Shown piece after piece: positions 1 through 7,010 of a stretch of DNA of 32,021 nucleotides (positions are counted from its first letter, which is position 1; each line of letters begins with the position of its first letter). The DNA is from Methanoculleus sp. UBA303 (GTDB lineage: Archaea > Halobacteriota > Methanomicrobia > Methanomicrobiales > Methanoculleaceae). The stretch spans positions 1 through 32,021 of the forward strand of contig DANY01000034.1 of assembly GCA_002501655.1 (NCBI GenBank), in the 5' to 3' direction. Both the position numbers and the translations under genes were made by a program. The notes beneath the pieces were generated by a model that saw only the letters and a list, made by a program, of their open reading frames with translations, was not told where the DNA came from and did no database searches.

Positions 1-2
1 AG

Positions 3-368
3 AAACTGAAGAGCAAGTGCGAGGTGTACGGGATCCGGTTCGATGATACCCACTCGGAAGCCTACACCTCGCAGGTCGATGCTCTGAACCTCGACCCGAT
101 CGCGAAGCCCCCCTACGGAAGGAAACGGCGGATCCGGCGCGGGTTGTACCGGAGTGCTCTGGGTACCCTGATCAATGCCGACGTCAACGGCGCTCTGAAC
201 CATCTGAGAAAAGTAGCCGGTGATTCCGTGGTCCCACGGATAATCGGTAGGGGCCGCGTCAACCGGCCCGTGCGAATAAGGACGTCTTTTGAACCGTCAA
301 CCTTCGCACACATTAAATTGCAGCCCTGTGCCCCGCAAGGGGCCCCAGCCGCAAGCACCCTGCGTTAG
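3..368 (+). pseudogene. tnpB: 3' part of an IS200/IS605 TnpB (RNA-guided nuclease), cut by window edge
   Basis: An open frame enters from the left edge and runs to the TAG at 366-368. It reads KLKSKCEVYGI, then SEAYTSQ, GRKRRIRRGLYRS, GTLINADVNGALNHLRK. This is the C-terminal signature of TnpB: the last RuvC segment, with its catalytic Asp in NADVNGA. The usual CxxC zinc-finger pairs before that block are absent, so this belongs to a zinc-finger-less TnpB subgroup or is a decayed copy. TnpB family members are omega-RNA-guided DNA nucleases that help IS200/IS605 elements persist. Because only the 3' part lies in the window, I cannot tell whether the full gene is intact. The tail after the RuvC block overlaps the structured right end of the element, as expected for this family. 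Confidence 0.8.
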
Positions 369-383
369 CGGGGGGTAGTTGAC
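300..383 (+). ncRNA. putative omega-RNA scaffold / right end of the IS200/IS605-type element
   Basis: Bases 330-343 form a perfect hairpin, GCCCC-GCAA-GGGGC, with a GNRA tetraloop. It is followed by a second CCGC...GCGG pairing (349-352 with 368-371) and the sequence TTGAC at 379-383. In IS200/IS605 elements the omega-RNA overlaps the 3' end of tnpB and stops at the right-end cleavage site, with the guide taken from flanking host DNA. By that logic the element ends near 383 and the guide would be bases 384 onwards. The hairpins are visible. The boundary and the RNA identity are inferred by analogy with elements such as ISDra2. Confidence 0.55.
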
Positions 384-387
384 GTAA

Positions 388-397
388 GTTAATATTT
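388..397 (+). promoter_or_regulatory. TATA-like box for the DUF432-mscS operon
   Basis: TTAATATTTG lies centred about 25 bases before the ATG at 417, which fits a leaderless or very short-leader archaeal transcript. It sits only five bases beyond the proposed IS right end, so the element lies directly against this promoter. Confidence 0.4.
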
Positions 398-416
398 GAG
401 TATTTGCAGAGTATTA

Positions 417-1124
417 ATGATGTTCGGGCGTTACAACGACACTTTTCGCTACGAATCCGGCGATATTCTGGTGGAAACCGAACGAATTGGCGGTCTCCTG
501 ACCTACCTGCGGAGGTGCGAAGGGCAGACGTTCGAGCGACTCCTGGTCTCGGAGACGGCCGAGATCGTCATCAACCCGGTGGAGCCGGTCAACCTCCCCA
601 AGGAGATCACGGATTACCTGCTGATGGAGTTCTCCCCGATGCTCATCGAGCCCGGCGTCACCCAGACGGTCTACCTGAAGTTTCCTGTTGAGGTCGGTGT
701 CTTCCTGGAGGCGGCAAGGGATATTGAGGTGCTCGACGTCTTTGGTCTCGGCACCCAGAAGTATACGCTCTACGGCCCCCCAACGAGCGGCGTCATCGCC
801 CGCTGGTACCGGAGCGCTGTATACACGGAGGTTCCCACGGTGGAGCCTTTCCGTGAGGGAGTGATGGAACTCTCCATCCAGAACGCATCCCATGAGTGGG
901 CCGAGGTCTCGTGCGCCGTCTTTGACAGTGTCGATATGAAGATCTACTACAATAATGTCGTCACGACCACTGCCAGGATGAAGATCATCACTCCGACCAT
1001 GGCGGAGACGGACTTCACCGACGCCCCGCTCAGGCCCGACATGACGCGGTCCATCGAGTTGTATACGGTACGCAAGATCCCGGTCATCAATCGGGGATAC
1101 CTGATGGAGTGGGGTTTGTCGTGA
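417..1124 (+). CDS. DUF432 family protein
   Basis: The protein is 235 residues and begins MMFGRYNDTFRYESGD. It contains the segment INPVEPVNLPKEITDYL followed by GVTQTVYLKFPVEVGVFL, which I recognise as the DUF432 signature. DUF432 has no assigned biochemical function. There is no signal peptide or membrane segment, so it is probably cytoplasmic and beta-rich. The open frame extends to a TTG at 396, but ATG 417 (or the adjacent ATG 420) matches family N termini and lies the right distance from the TATA-like box. Its TGA stop overlaps the GTG start of the MscS gene (GTGA, 1121-1124), so the two are translated from one message. That coupling suggests a role in tuning or assembling the channel, which is an inference. 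Confidence 0.8.
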   Translation: MMFGRYNDTFRYESGDILVETERIGGLLTYLRRCEGQTFERLLVSETAEIVINPVEPVNLPKEITDYLLMEFSPMLIEPGVTQTVYLKFPVEVGVFLEAARDIEVLDVFGLGTQKYTLYGPPTSGVIARWYRSAVYTEVPTVEPFREGVMELSIQNASHEWAEVSCAVFDSVDMKIYYNNVVTTTARMKIITPTMAETDFTDAPLRPDMTRSIELYTVRKIPVINRGYLMEWGLS

Positions 1125-1981
1125 CGTTCAACGTGACCGAGGTCCTGGAGATTCCCATCGGCGTCGGATCGATCACCGTCGAGAGCCTCCTGTATTTTGC
1201 CGTCATCCTCGTGGTCGGCGTTGCCGTCGCGAGGGTCGTCTCAACAAACGTCCGGCGAGCCCTCATGGAGCGGCTTCCAAAGAGCGAGCGCGAGTTGCTC
1301 GTGAAGCTGGTCTACTACGGCATCGTTCTCTGGGCGCTTGTCATCGCCCTCCCGCAACTCAAGTTCGACCTCTCCGGCCTCCTGGTGGCCGGGGGCATCG
1401 CCGGTCTCGTCATCGGTTTTGCCAGCCAGAGCGTCGTCTCGAACCTGGTCTCCGGCCTCTTCCTTATGTTCGAGCACCCTATCAAGATCGGCGACGGCAT
1501 CAACGTCGCGGGCGTCAGCGGCAGTGTCGAGGATATCCGTATCCTCTCGACGATCGTCAAGACGCATGACGGGATCTTTACCCGGATCCCGAACGAGAAG
1601 GTCTTCACATCGAACATCACCAACTACGTCCACAACGCCGCCCGGAGGTTTGAGTACCAGATCAGCGTCCGGTACGAGGACGATGCAGACGCCGCAATAC
1701 GGATAATCAAAGAGGTTATCTGGACCCATCCGTTTGCTCTGAAGAGCCCGGCACCGTCGGTCTTCGTCGATAATTTCGGTGATGACGGCGTCAATCTGAC
1801 GGCCTACATCTGGGCGCCGGCCCGGAACTGGTGGGATGTCAGGACAAGCCTCCTCTGGCAGATCAAGCAGAAACTCGAGGAGAACGGCATCGAGATGCCC
1901 TACCCGCAGAGGACTGTCTGGTTTGCAGATGAACTCAAGGTGACGACCGGCGATACCGGGACGAAGGGAGCGGAAGAATAA
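1121..1981 (+). CDS. mscS: small-conductance mechanosensitive channel (MscS family)
   Basis: The 286-residue protein opens on membrane stretch to release solutes during hypo-osmotic shock. Three membrane helices are visible: about residues 19-40 (VESLLYFAVILVVG), 60-80 (LVYYGIVLWALVIALP) and 85-120. The third carries the Gly/Ala-rich pore-lining helix (VAGGIAGLVIGFASQSVV), followed by the MscS beta-domain hallmark FEHPIKIGDGI and later FTRIPNEKVF. Length is typical of the minimal MscS core. I prefer the GTG at 1121 over the in-frame GTG at 1109: it gives a 4-base overlap with the upstream stop and has a GGAG (1106-1109) a suitable distance upstream. A T-run at 1986-1990 just past the stop may end transcription. 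Confidence 0.93.
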   Translation: MTFNVTEVLEIPIGVGSITVESLLYFAVILVVGVAVARVVSTNVRRALMERLPKSERELLVKLVYYGIVLWALVIALPQLKFDLSGLLVAGGIAGLVIGFASQSVVSNLVSGLFLMFEHPIKIGDGINVAGVSGSVEDIRILSTIVKTHDGIFTRIPNEKVFTSNITNYVHNAARRFEYQISVRYEDDADAAIRIIKEVIWTHPFALKSPAPSVFVDNFGDDGVNLTAYIWAPARNWWDVRTSLLWQIKQKLEENGIEMPYPQRTVWFADELKVTTGDTGTKGAEE

Positions 1982-1988
1982 CCTCTTT

Positions 1989-2651
1989 TTAGATCCGGTG
2001 CATCTTCCCGGCACCGCCCGGCCGGAAGGTCTTCGGGTACCTCTCCTGGAGTTCCCCGATTCTCTCGGTGCAGTGCGATGCCGAGAGGTACGCCGCCCCG
2101 GCGAGGGCATCGATATCTTCATCGGTGAGGGTATGGAGCCCGCCGATGACGCCCCACACTCTGCCCTCCCGGGAGACCCGGTCGATGATCCGGCTGATAT
2201 GCGGGTGTGCGCACCCGGTGATGACCAGAAAGCCGTCGGGCACGGCGACCGCGAGCGACTGTTCCCGGATATCGGTCCCGAGCGGGCCGGTAACGGCGAT
2301 GCCGCCTGCGATCTCCGTCCACTCCCCGATGATCCGGGGTTCGGCGTACTCCCGGATCAGCCCGAGCGTCTGCCCGGAGAAGGCGTCGTGGACGAAGACC
2401 TCCACCGACGGGTTTGCGGCAAGGATCGCCGCGAGGCCGCCGATATGGTCGTGGTGGTCGTGGGAGAGCACGAGGTATCGGATACCTGCAGGGTTGATGC
2501 CGAGCGCCTGCATGTTTGCGAGAAGGATATCGGCGCGTTCTCCGGTATCAAAGAGCAGCCCCGCCTCTTCGAGCAGGCAGGAAAAGCCCCAGTCCGGCGT
2601 GAGATCCTGCCGGCAGGGAATGTTATTGTAGACCTCGGTGACGGTGAGCAT
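1989..2651 (-). CDS. metallo-beta-lactamase-fold hydrolase (COG1237 / dihydropterin synthase-like)
   Basis: The 220-residue protein has the metal-binding HxHxDH motif as SHDHHDH at about residues 63-69, an earlier LLFDTG strand, then TGCAHPH near residue 147 and GGLHT near 170. This order is typical of COG1237 proteins. One archaeal member of that group makes the ribofuranosylaminobenzene-dihydropterin intermediate of methanopterin synthesis, so a pterin role is possible but not shown. The protein is somewhat shorter than many relatives. The ATG at 2649-2651 has a GGAG upstream. Its stop meets the mscS gene tail to tail, sharing the T-rich stretch at 1984-1991. Confidence 0.8.
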   Translation of the reverse strand: MLTVTEVYNNIPCRQDLTPDWGFSCLLEEAGLLFDTGERADILLANMQALGINPAGIRYLVLSHDHHDHIGGLAAILAANPSVEVFVHDAFSGQTLGLIREYAEPRIIGEWTEIAGGIAVTGPLGTDIREQSLAVAVPDGFLVITGCAHPHISRIIDRVSREGRVWGVIGGLHTLTDEDIDALAGAAYLSASHCTERIGELQERYPKTFRPGGAGKMHRI

Positions 2652-2734
2652 CGAAAACGGACTCCTCTCTTCCGGTCTCTCTTCCCGGAAGATTATGCTA
2701 CCCGATGGGGCAGACAGGGCGCTCGGGGGTATCC

Positions 2735-2776
2735 GGCCCGGGGTTCGGAGCAGCCCGGGCCTGCAGACGAAAAAGA
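2735..2776 (-). terminator. oligo-T plus GC-rich hairpin after the SIMPL gene
   Basis: On the minus strand the SIMPL stop is followed by an oligo-T stretch (A-run at 2770-2774 on the plus strand). After it comes a perfect 8-base inverted repeat, GGCCCGGG at 2735-2742 with CCCGGGCC at 2754-2761. Archaeal termination depends mainly on oligo-T, so the T-run is the likelier signal. The hairpin may instead sit in the leader region of the next gene. Confidence 0.45.
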
Positions 2777-2790
2777 GGGGCTGGAGAGGG

Positions 2791-3528
2791 TTACGCTATG
2801 ACGTAGGCGATGGAGACGGTGGCGGTCACGTCGATCTCGCCGGCCTCAACCGGGGTCGGGACGCCGGCGCCTGCCGTCTTCTCCATGCCCATGTAACGGT
2901 TGTCGTAGGCCATGGGCACGTAACTGTTCCCGACGTTGACCTCTTTGACATCGACGATGGTCTTGCCGATGGCGGCCGCGACCGCGTCCGCGTCACCCCG
3001 CGCCTGCTTCACGGCAGCGGTCAGGGCCTCCGACCGGAACTCCTGCTGTTTTGCGTCGCTTAAGGTGAACGAGAGCCGGTCGACCCGGTTTGCGCCGTTC
3101 GCGACCGCGAGGTCGATGATCTCGCCGGCGCGGTTGACGTCGCTCAGCCTGACCTCAAGGTTGTTGACCACACGGTAGAACTTGACTTTAGAGGTTACGA
3201 AGGGTTTGTCGTCCTGCTCGGTCACCGGGTAGATGTTGTAGCCGGCGGTCCTGAGATCTTTTGCCGGGATGCCGGCGCCCTTCAGGGCATTGACCACGGC
3301 GTCCATCTTCTGGGCGTTCTGCTGCTGTGCGACTTTTGCATCGGCGTTCTCGGTCTCGACCGCGAGCACGATGATGGCCTGGTCGGGTGTGGTCGTCACT
3401 TTGCCTGTACCGGATACGTGGATCAGCTTATCTTTGGATTCCTCTGGCAACTGTGCGGTGACGTTGCCGATCACCGCAGCGCAGAGGACCATCAGAGCGA
3501 TCCCCAGAAGTGCTATCTTTCCCCGCAT
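2791..3528 (-). CDS. secreted SIMPL domain (DUF541) protein
   Basis: The 245-residue protein starts with a clear signal peptide: MRGK, a hydrophobic core (IALLGIALMVLCAAVIG) and a cleavage-like VTA-Q. The mature part begins IHVSGTGKVTTTPDQAII and continues with VETENADAKVAQQQNAQKMDAVVNAL and LRTAGYNIYPV, which are typical of SIMPL proteins. Family members are exported or periplasmic, with poorly defined roles, some linked to envelope stress. The open frame reaches a TTG at 3537, but the ATG at 3526-3528 gives a normal signal peptide and has GTGAT (complement of 3540-3544) as ribosome site. It lies 121 bases after the channel gene, with an inverted repeat between them. Confidence 0.85.
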   Translation of the reverse strand: MRGKIALLGIALMVLCAAVIGNVTAQLPEESKDKLIHVSGTGKVTTTPDQAIIVLAVETENADAKVAQQQNAQKMDAVVNALKGAGIPAKDLRTAGYNIYPVTEQDDKPFVTSKVKFYRVVNNLEVRLSDVNRAGEIIDLAVANGANRVDRLSFTLSDAKQQEFRSEALTAAVKQARGDADAVAAAIGKTIVDVKEVNVGNSYVPMAYDNRYMGMEKTAGAGVPTPVEAGEIDVTATVSIAYVIA

Positions 3529-3570
3529 AGGTATCAATCATCACTTGATTTGGCGAGAATAAATGTCTTG

Positions 3571-3600
3571 CTTTAACTACGAGAATTTTCGTAGCTTTAA
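3571..3600. promoter_or_regulatory. palindrome flanked by direct repeats upstream of the SIMPL gene
   Basis: CTACGA (3577-3582) and TCGTAG (3589-3594) form an inverted repeat around a 6-base spacer, bracketed by two CTTTAA copies (3571-3576 and 3595-3600). It lies in the gap between the channel stop and the SIMPL start, about 45-70 bases before the SIMPL ATG. It could be a regulator binding site. No known factor is assigned. Confidence 0.4.
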
Positions 3601-3649
3601 CCGGGCGGATTGCGAAAATATTTGTTTTAACGCGATATCCTGGTAGCCC

Positions 3650-4348
3650 TCACTCTCCGTCGGCCTCCGGCGACCACCCGAGCGCCGCCACCAGGCGGGC
3701 GATCAGGACCGCGATGTAGATGGTCCCGCTCACCGCCTCAAGCAGGGCGAGCGACCGGGCCTGGTCGGTGACCGGGGTGATGTCGCCGTAGCCGAGCGTC
3801 GCAAGGGTGACGAAACTGAAGTAGATGAAATCGGGGAAGGTGAAGGTGCCATCCGGGTTATGCCCGGACTCGGCCGAGAACGATCCGGGACTGATACTCT
3901 CGATGAGGCCGTAGGCGGTCGCCCAGGTCAGGCCTATGAGGAGGTAGACGGAGACCGCGCCGTAGATGGTGTCGGTGGTGATCCGTCGCGTCGTAAGCAC
4001 CCGGGAGAGGACGATGAGGGCTGTGAAGGCGTAGAAGAGGAGCGTGAAGACGCTCTCGGCTTTATCGAGGGCGGGAACTCCGGTGATGACGTGGAGCCAG
4101 CCGAAGACGAAGGCGGGGATCCCGAGGAGGACGGCGATCACGATCTGGCGGCGCCGGTAACTCACCGCATAGACCCCGGTGATCAGGATGATGGACGAGA
4201 GCACCTTCAGGGCAACCGGGCCGGCCGGCCCTGCAACCACATAAGGATAGATGACAAGCAGGAGGATGAGCGATGCCAGCAGGTAGTGGAACTGCATCGC
4301 TCTGGCGCGGGCGAGAAGCCGGGCGAGAAGTCTCACTTTGCGGGTCAA
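3650..4348 (-). CDS. potassium channel family protein (two-TM pore module at C terminus)
   Basis: The 232-residue membrane protein has about six hydrophobic segments: near residues 22-39, 46-63, 68-88, 98-115, 128-150 and 205-222. A pore helix and filter lie between the last two, reading FSFVTLATLGYGDI at about residues 177-190. TLGYGD is the K+ selectivity signature (TxGYGD type). No charged S4-like voltage sensor and no cytosolic RCK domain are seen; the C terminus ends soon after the last helix. Its TTG start overlaps the kinase stop (TTGA at 4345-4348), so it is the third cistron of the FHA-kinase operon. An in-frame GTG four codons on is an alternative start. Control of the channel by the kinase is a reasonable inference from this arrangement only. 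Confidence 0.85.
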   Translation of the reverse strand: MTRKVRLLARLLARARAMQFHYLLASLILLLVIYPYVVAGPAGPVALKVLSSIILITGVYAVSYRRRQIVIAVLLGIPAFVFGWLHVITGVPALDKAESVFTLLFYAFTALIVLSRVLTTRRITTDTIYGAVSVYLLIGLTWATAYGLIESISPGSFSAESGHNPDGTFTFPDFIYFSFVTLATLGYGDITPVTDQARSLALLEAVSGTIYIAVLIARLVAALGWSPEADGE

Positions 4349-5640
4349 ATCAGGGTCGTGTCGCCGGCTTCCCTCATCAGGGTTTCGATTGCTCTCTGCA
4401 CCTCCCGGGCAGACTGGTAGCGGTCAGCGGGGTCTTTTGCGAGGCACGCGAGGATGACCGGGTCGAACCGCGCGAGGTCTCTCACGATCTCCGACGGGGG
4501 GACCGGCTGTTCGTGGAGGACCGCCCCGGCAAACCCGGCGAGGCCCTCGCTGGCATTGGGGGTCCTTCCCGTCACCAACTCGTAGAAGACGGCACCGAGC
4601 TGGTAGATGTCGGTCCGGGCATCGGTCTCTCCGAACCGCTCCGGGGCGACCTGTTCCGGGGCCGCATACGCGAGCGTGAACCCGGCGATGCTGGTATCCC
4701 GGCTCCTCTCCAGTCTTGTGCTCATGCCCCAATCGGTGATCTTCGGTGTCAGGTCGTCTGTGAGAAGGATGTTTCCGGGCTTGATATCCCGGTGGATCAC
4801 GCCCCGATCATGGGCGTAGGCAAGCCCGGCAGCGATGCCAGCAACGATCCGGGCGGCGGTCTCTCCCGGGACGGGTTTCTCCAGGTCTTTTAAGGTCCGG
4901 GGCAGGTACTCCATCTCGACAAAGGGCACCGGGAGGATGTTGACCGAGTAGACCGCGACGATGTTTTTGTGGGTGAGGTCTTCCCAGAACCGCATCTCTT
5001 TCATGAAGGTCTTTCCGGTGGCCTCGTCGTAGGCGATCGGGATCTTCACCGCTACGGTCCGACGGTCATCGCGCCTGACCGCCGAGAAGACCTGTCCGAG
5101 CCCGCCTCTCCCGACGAAGGCGACCTGACCGTACCGTCCCGCAAGTTCGGGCGGGAACCCGGTCGGGTGGGGAGGTACGGTCTGGTATGCGCCGGGGAGG
5201 ATGGTCGCACCCGCCGGTGCTCTGCCGGGTTTCTTCAGATACCGGGTGCCGAGCACGGCGGCACCGATCCCCAGGGCGGTCAGGAGAACGGCAGCCCAGG
5301 GGAACGGATCCGTGGCCCCCTGCCTGCCCTGATTGGGATTCTCACCGGCGGCAGTAGTCGTTGCTGTCGCAACCGGCGTCTCCTGGTTCTCCGGCGTGCT
5401 GACGGCCGTGGGCAGGGCGGTGGGCGTTGCTCCTGGTGTGTCTTTACCCTTGCCGTCGGCGCTCTTTCCGGGAGTGGTGACCTTATCGTCGTTCGGCGTC
5501 TTGCCGGCAGCCTCTATGCCCTGCGGATCGGCGTTCGAGTGCTCCGGGGGCCCCCCTGCTCCCGAGACGGCGGGAGATATGGCGGCAACGAGGAGGAGGA
5601 CGGAGAGCAGGATCAGGACGCCGGAACGTTCAGGCCGCAT
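4345..5640 (-). CDS. membrane Ser/Thr protein kinase with exported Thr/Pro-rich N-terminal region
   Basis: Read from the ATG at 5640 the protein is 431 residues. A signal-like helix covers residues 8-27, then a low-complexity Thr/Pro/Ala/Gly stretch (28-110), a membrane helix (113-133) and a cytosolic Hanks-type kinase domain (about 168-425). Visible kinase motifs are GRGGLGQV (177-184), VAVK with catalytic Lys199, HRDIKPGN with Asp285, DWG in place of DFG (Asp303) and APE (327-329). Thr/Ser residues in the activation loop (RDTSIAGFTLAY) could be autophosphorylated. The frame is open to 5742, but the ATG at 5640 gives a proper export signal and an 11-base overlap with the FHA gene. The order (exported region first, kinase last) is opposite to bacterial PASTA kinases. 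It probably phosphorylates the FHA partner or creates its binding site. Confidence 0.9.
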   Translation of the reverse strand: MRPERSGVLILLSVLLLVAAISPAVSGAGGPPEHSNADPQGIEAAGKTPNDDKVTTPGKSADGKGKDTPGATPTALPTAVSTPENQETPVATATTTAAGENPNQGRQGATDPFPWAAVLLTALGIGAAVLGTRYLKKPGRAPAGATILPGAYQTVPPHPTGFPPELAGRYGQVAFVGRGGLGQVFSAVRRDDRRTVAVKIPIAYDEATGKTFMKEMRFWEDLTHKNIVAVYSVNILPVPFVEMEYLPRTLKDLEKPVPGETAARIVAGIAAGLAYAHDRGVIHRDIKPGNILLTDDLTPKITDWGMSTRLERSRDTSIAGFTLAYAAPEQVAPERFGETDARTDIYQLGAVFYELVTGRTPNASEGLAGFAGAVLHEQPVPPSEIVRDLARFDPVILACLAKDPADRYQSAREVQRAIETLMREAGDTTLI

Positions 5641-6427
5641 CTGACGGCGGCACCCCCCCGGGAACAACAAAGACGAGGGTCGCCCCCTGCGCTCCTTTTG
5701 CGAGTTCGACGAGATCCCCGTCGTGGAGTTCCCGCCGCGCACCCCGGTCGAGCGGTGCGCTGTTCACGAAGGTGCCGCCCGTGCTGCCGCAGTCCTCGAT
5801 GAACCAGGCACCGTCCCGCCGGGTGAGCCGGGCGTGCGGTCTCGATACACGGGTGACCGCCGCGTACTCTTCGCTGAGGACGATCTCCCGCTCGGCCCGG
5901 CCGGGCACGCTTGGGTCTGCCCGGCCTACGGCGACGCTGTCGTGCCCGAGCGGGAAGACCCTGCCGTCCTCCGCCCCGCCGAGGAGGATGAAGGCCGGGG
6001 GTTGCCCCGCGAACTCCCCCGAGAGCGTCTCCCTGACCCCGGCAAGTTTCTCCGCGAGCACGGCATCCGTGAGCGTCAGTTTCAGGTTCGCAAACAGACC
6101 GAGGCTTCTCGTGATCGCCTCAAGACCTCCGGGCACGAGCGAGTATTTCCAGACCGGGTGGATTCCTTTGGCGGTCGGGCGGGAGAGGCCCGCCTCCTTC
6201 CGGACGACCCCGATGCTCAGGAGTTTGTCGAGGTGCTTCTTGGTGTTCTCGTAACTCGTCTCGATCTCGGATGAGATCTGCCGGACGTCCTTTGGTCTCC
6301 GCTCAATGACCTTCAGTATCTTTAAGCGCGTGCTGCTGCTCAGCACGTCCAGGTATTCGGAGAGTTCCTGCAGATCGTTGGTGTCTATATCGAGGACCAG
6401 TGTCCTTGAGTCATCGTCGTTGGTCAT
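5630..6427 (-). CDS. winged-helix DNA-binding / FHA phosphothreonine-binding fusion protein
   Basis: The 265-residue protein has two parts. Residues about 20-98 are an ArsR-like winged helix: SSSTRLKILKVIERRPKDVRQ, then YENTKKHLDKLLSIGVV. Residues about 145-256 are an FHA domain with the expected phosphopeptide-binding points: GR at 168-169, SRPH at 195-198 and GSTGGTFVN at 214-222. A helical linker, about 100-140, joins them. FHA domains bind phosphothreonine, so this looks like a transcription factor that docks on the co-encoded kinase or a kinase substrate. The start ATG at 6425-6427 has a strong GGAGG eight bases upstream. The stop lies inside the start region of the kinase gene, an 11-base overlap indicating coupled translation. 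It is the first gene of the operon. Confidence 0.88.
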   Translation of the reverse strand: MTNDDDSRTLVLDIDTNDLQELSEYLDVLSSSTRLKILKVIERRPKDVRQISSEIETSYENTKKHLDKLLSIGVVRKEAGLSRPTAKGIHPVWKYSLVPGGLEAITRSLGLFANLKLTLTDAVLAEKLAGVRETLSGEFAGQPPAFILLGGAEDGRVFPLGHDSVAVGRADPSVPGRAEREIVLSEEYAAVTRVSRPHARLTRRDGAWFIEDCGSTGGTFVNSAPLDRGARRELHDGDLVELAKGAQGATLVFVVPGGVPPSDAA

Positions 6428-6606
6428 ACGCTCTCCTCCCGGCTCCGTTGTTGTATGGTTTCACGAGATCTCTGATGAAGGTTATGCACTTCACCGGGCG
6501 CCTCGTGCGCCGGCATGAACATACCGGCCCTGATGTTTCGGTTGCTACTCCGGGACGGCATCGCAGGCTGCACGGTTGTTCTCTCTGCATCCGCCCCGGG
6601 ATCATG

Positions 6607-6614
6607 TTTTATAC
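6607..6614 (+). promoter_or_regulatory. TATA box for the first small paralogue
   Basis: TTTTATAC is centred about 25 bases before the ATG at 6636, placing the transcription start at or next to the start codon. A leaderless message is likely, and no convincing ribosome site is present. Confidence 0.5.
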
Positions 6615-6635
6615 GAGAGGACCGATCGGGGGGGC

Positions 6636-6920
6636 ATGCTCGGAGATATCGAAGCGGTGCGGCAGCGGGCTGTGATGGTGGAGATCGAGGAGATGATCCA
6701 GTCGACGCCTGTGTATGCCGATATCAGGGAGGCGCTCCAGTCATTGAACTTCATACCGGAACAGGATAATGCCGATATCGCGATATGGGTGCATCCTGCC
6801 CTCAGGATATTTGTTCTGCTCCACATGAACCTCGGAGGCGGGTATGCGGGTTACAAGGTCGCCGCCTACGATGACCTGGAAGACCACAAAGGGGAGTTCG
6901 CCGGCTACATTGCCCGGTGA
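6636..6920 (+). CDS. small conserved-looking protein, paralogue of the next gene
   Basis: A 94-residue acidic soluble protein of unknown function. Its core (YADIREALQSLNF, DNADIAIWVHP, IFVLLHMN, YKVAAYDDLED) aligns along its length with the next gene product (YDGIREGLEDLGF, DNPALALWENR, LFVMVHMD, YEVKTFEEMEG). The two are therefore duplicates. I chose ATG 6636 rather than the frame's earlier ATG at 6576 because of the TATA spacing and because the shared region begins soon after it. No motif tells me a function. The alternating hydrophobic pattern suggests a small alpha/beta domain. Confidence 0.7.
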   Translation: MLGDIEAVRQRAVMVEIEEMIQSTPVYADIREALQSLNFIPEQDNADIAIWVHPALRIFVLLHMNLGGGYAGYKVAAYDDLEDHKGEFAGYIAR

Positions 6921-6979
6921 GGCCTTCTCTCCAGACAACTCCATTCCTGCCTCTTCTCAACCATCCCTGCCGGGTCAGG

Positions 6980-6985
6980 TTTATC
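6980..6985 (+). promoter_or_regulatory. TATA-like element for the second small paralogue
   Basis: TTTATC is centred about 28 bases before the ATG at 7011, the same geometry as for the upstream paralogue. This suggests the duplication included the promoter or that both messages are leaderless. Confidence 0.35.
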
Positions 6986-7010
6986 AGGGCGCAGGCGGTA
7001 TGGTCCCTCC

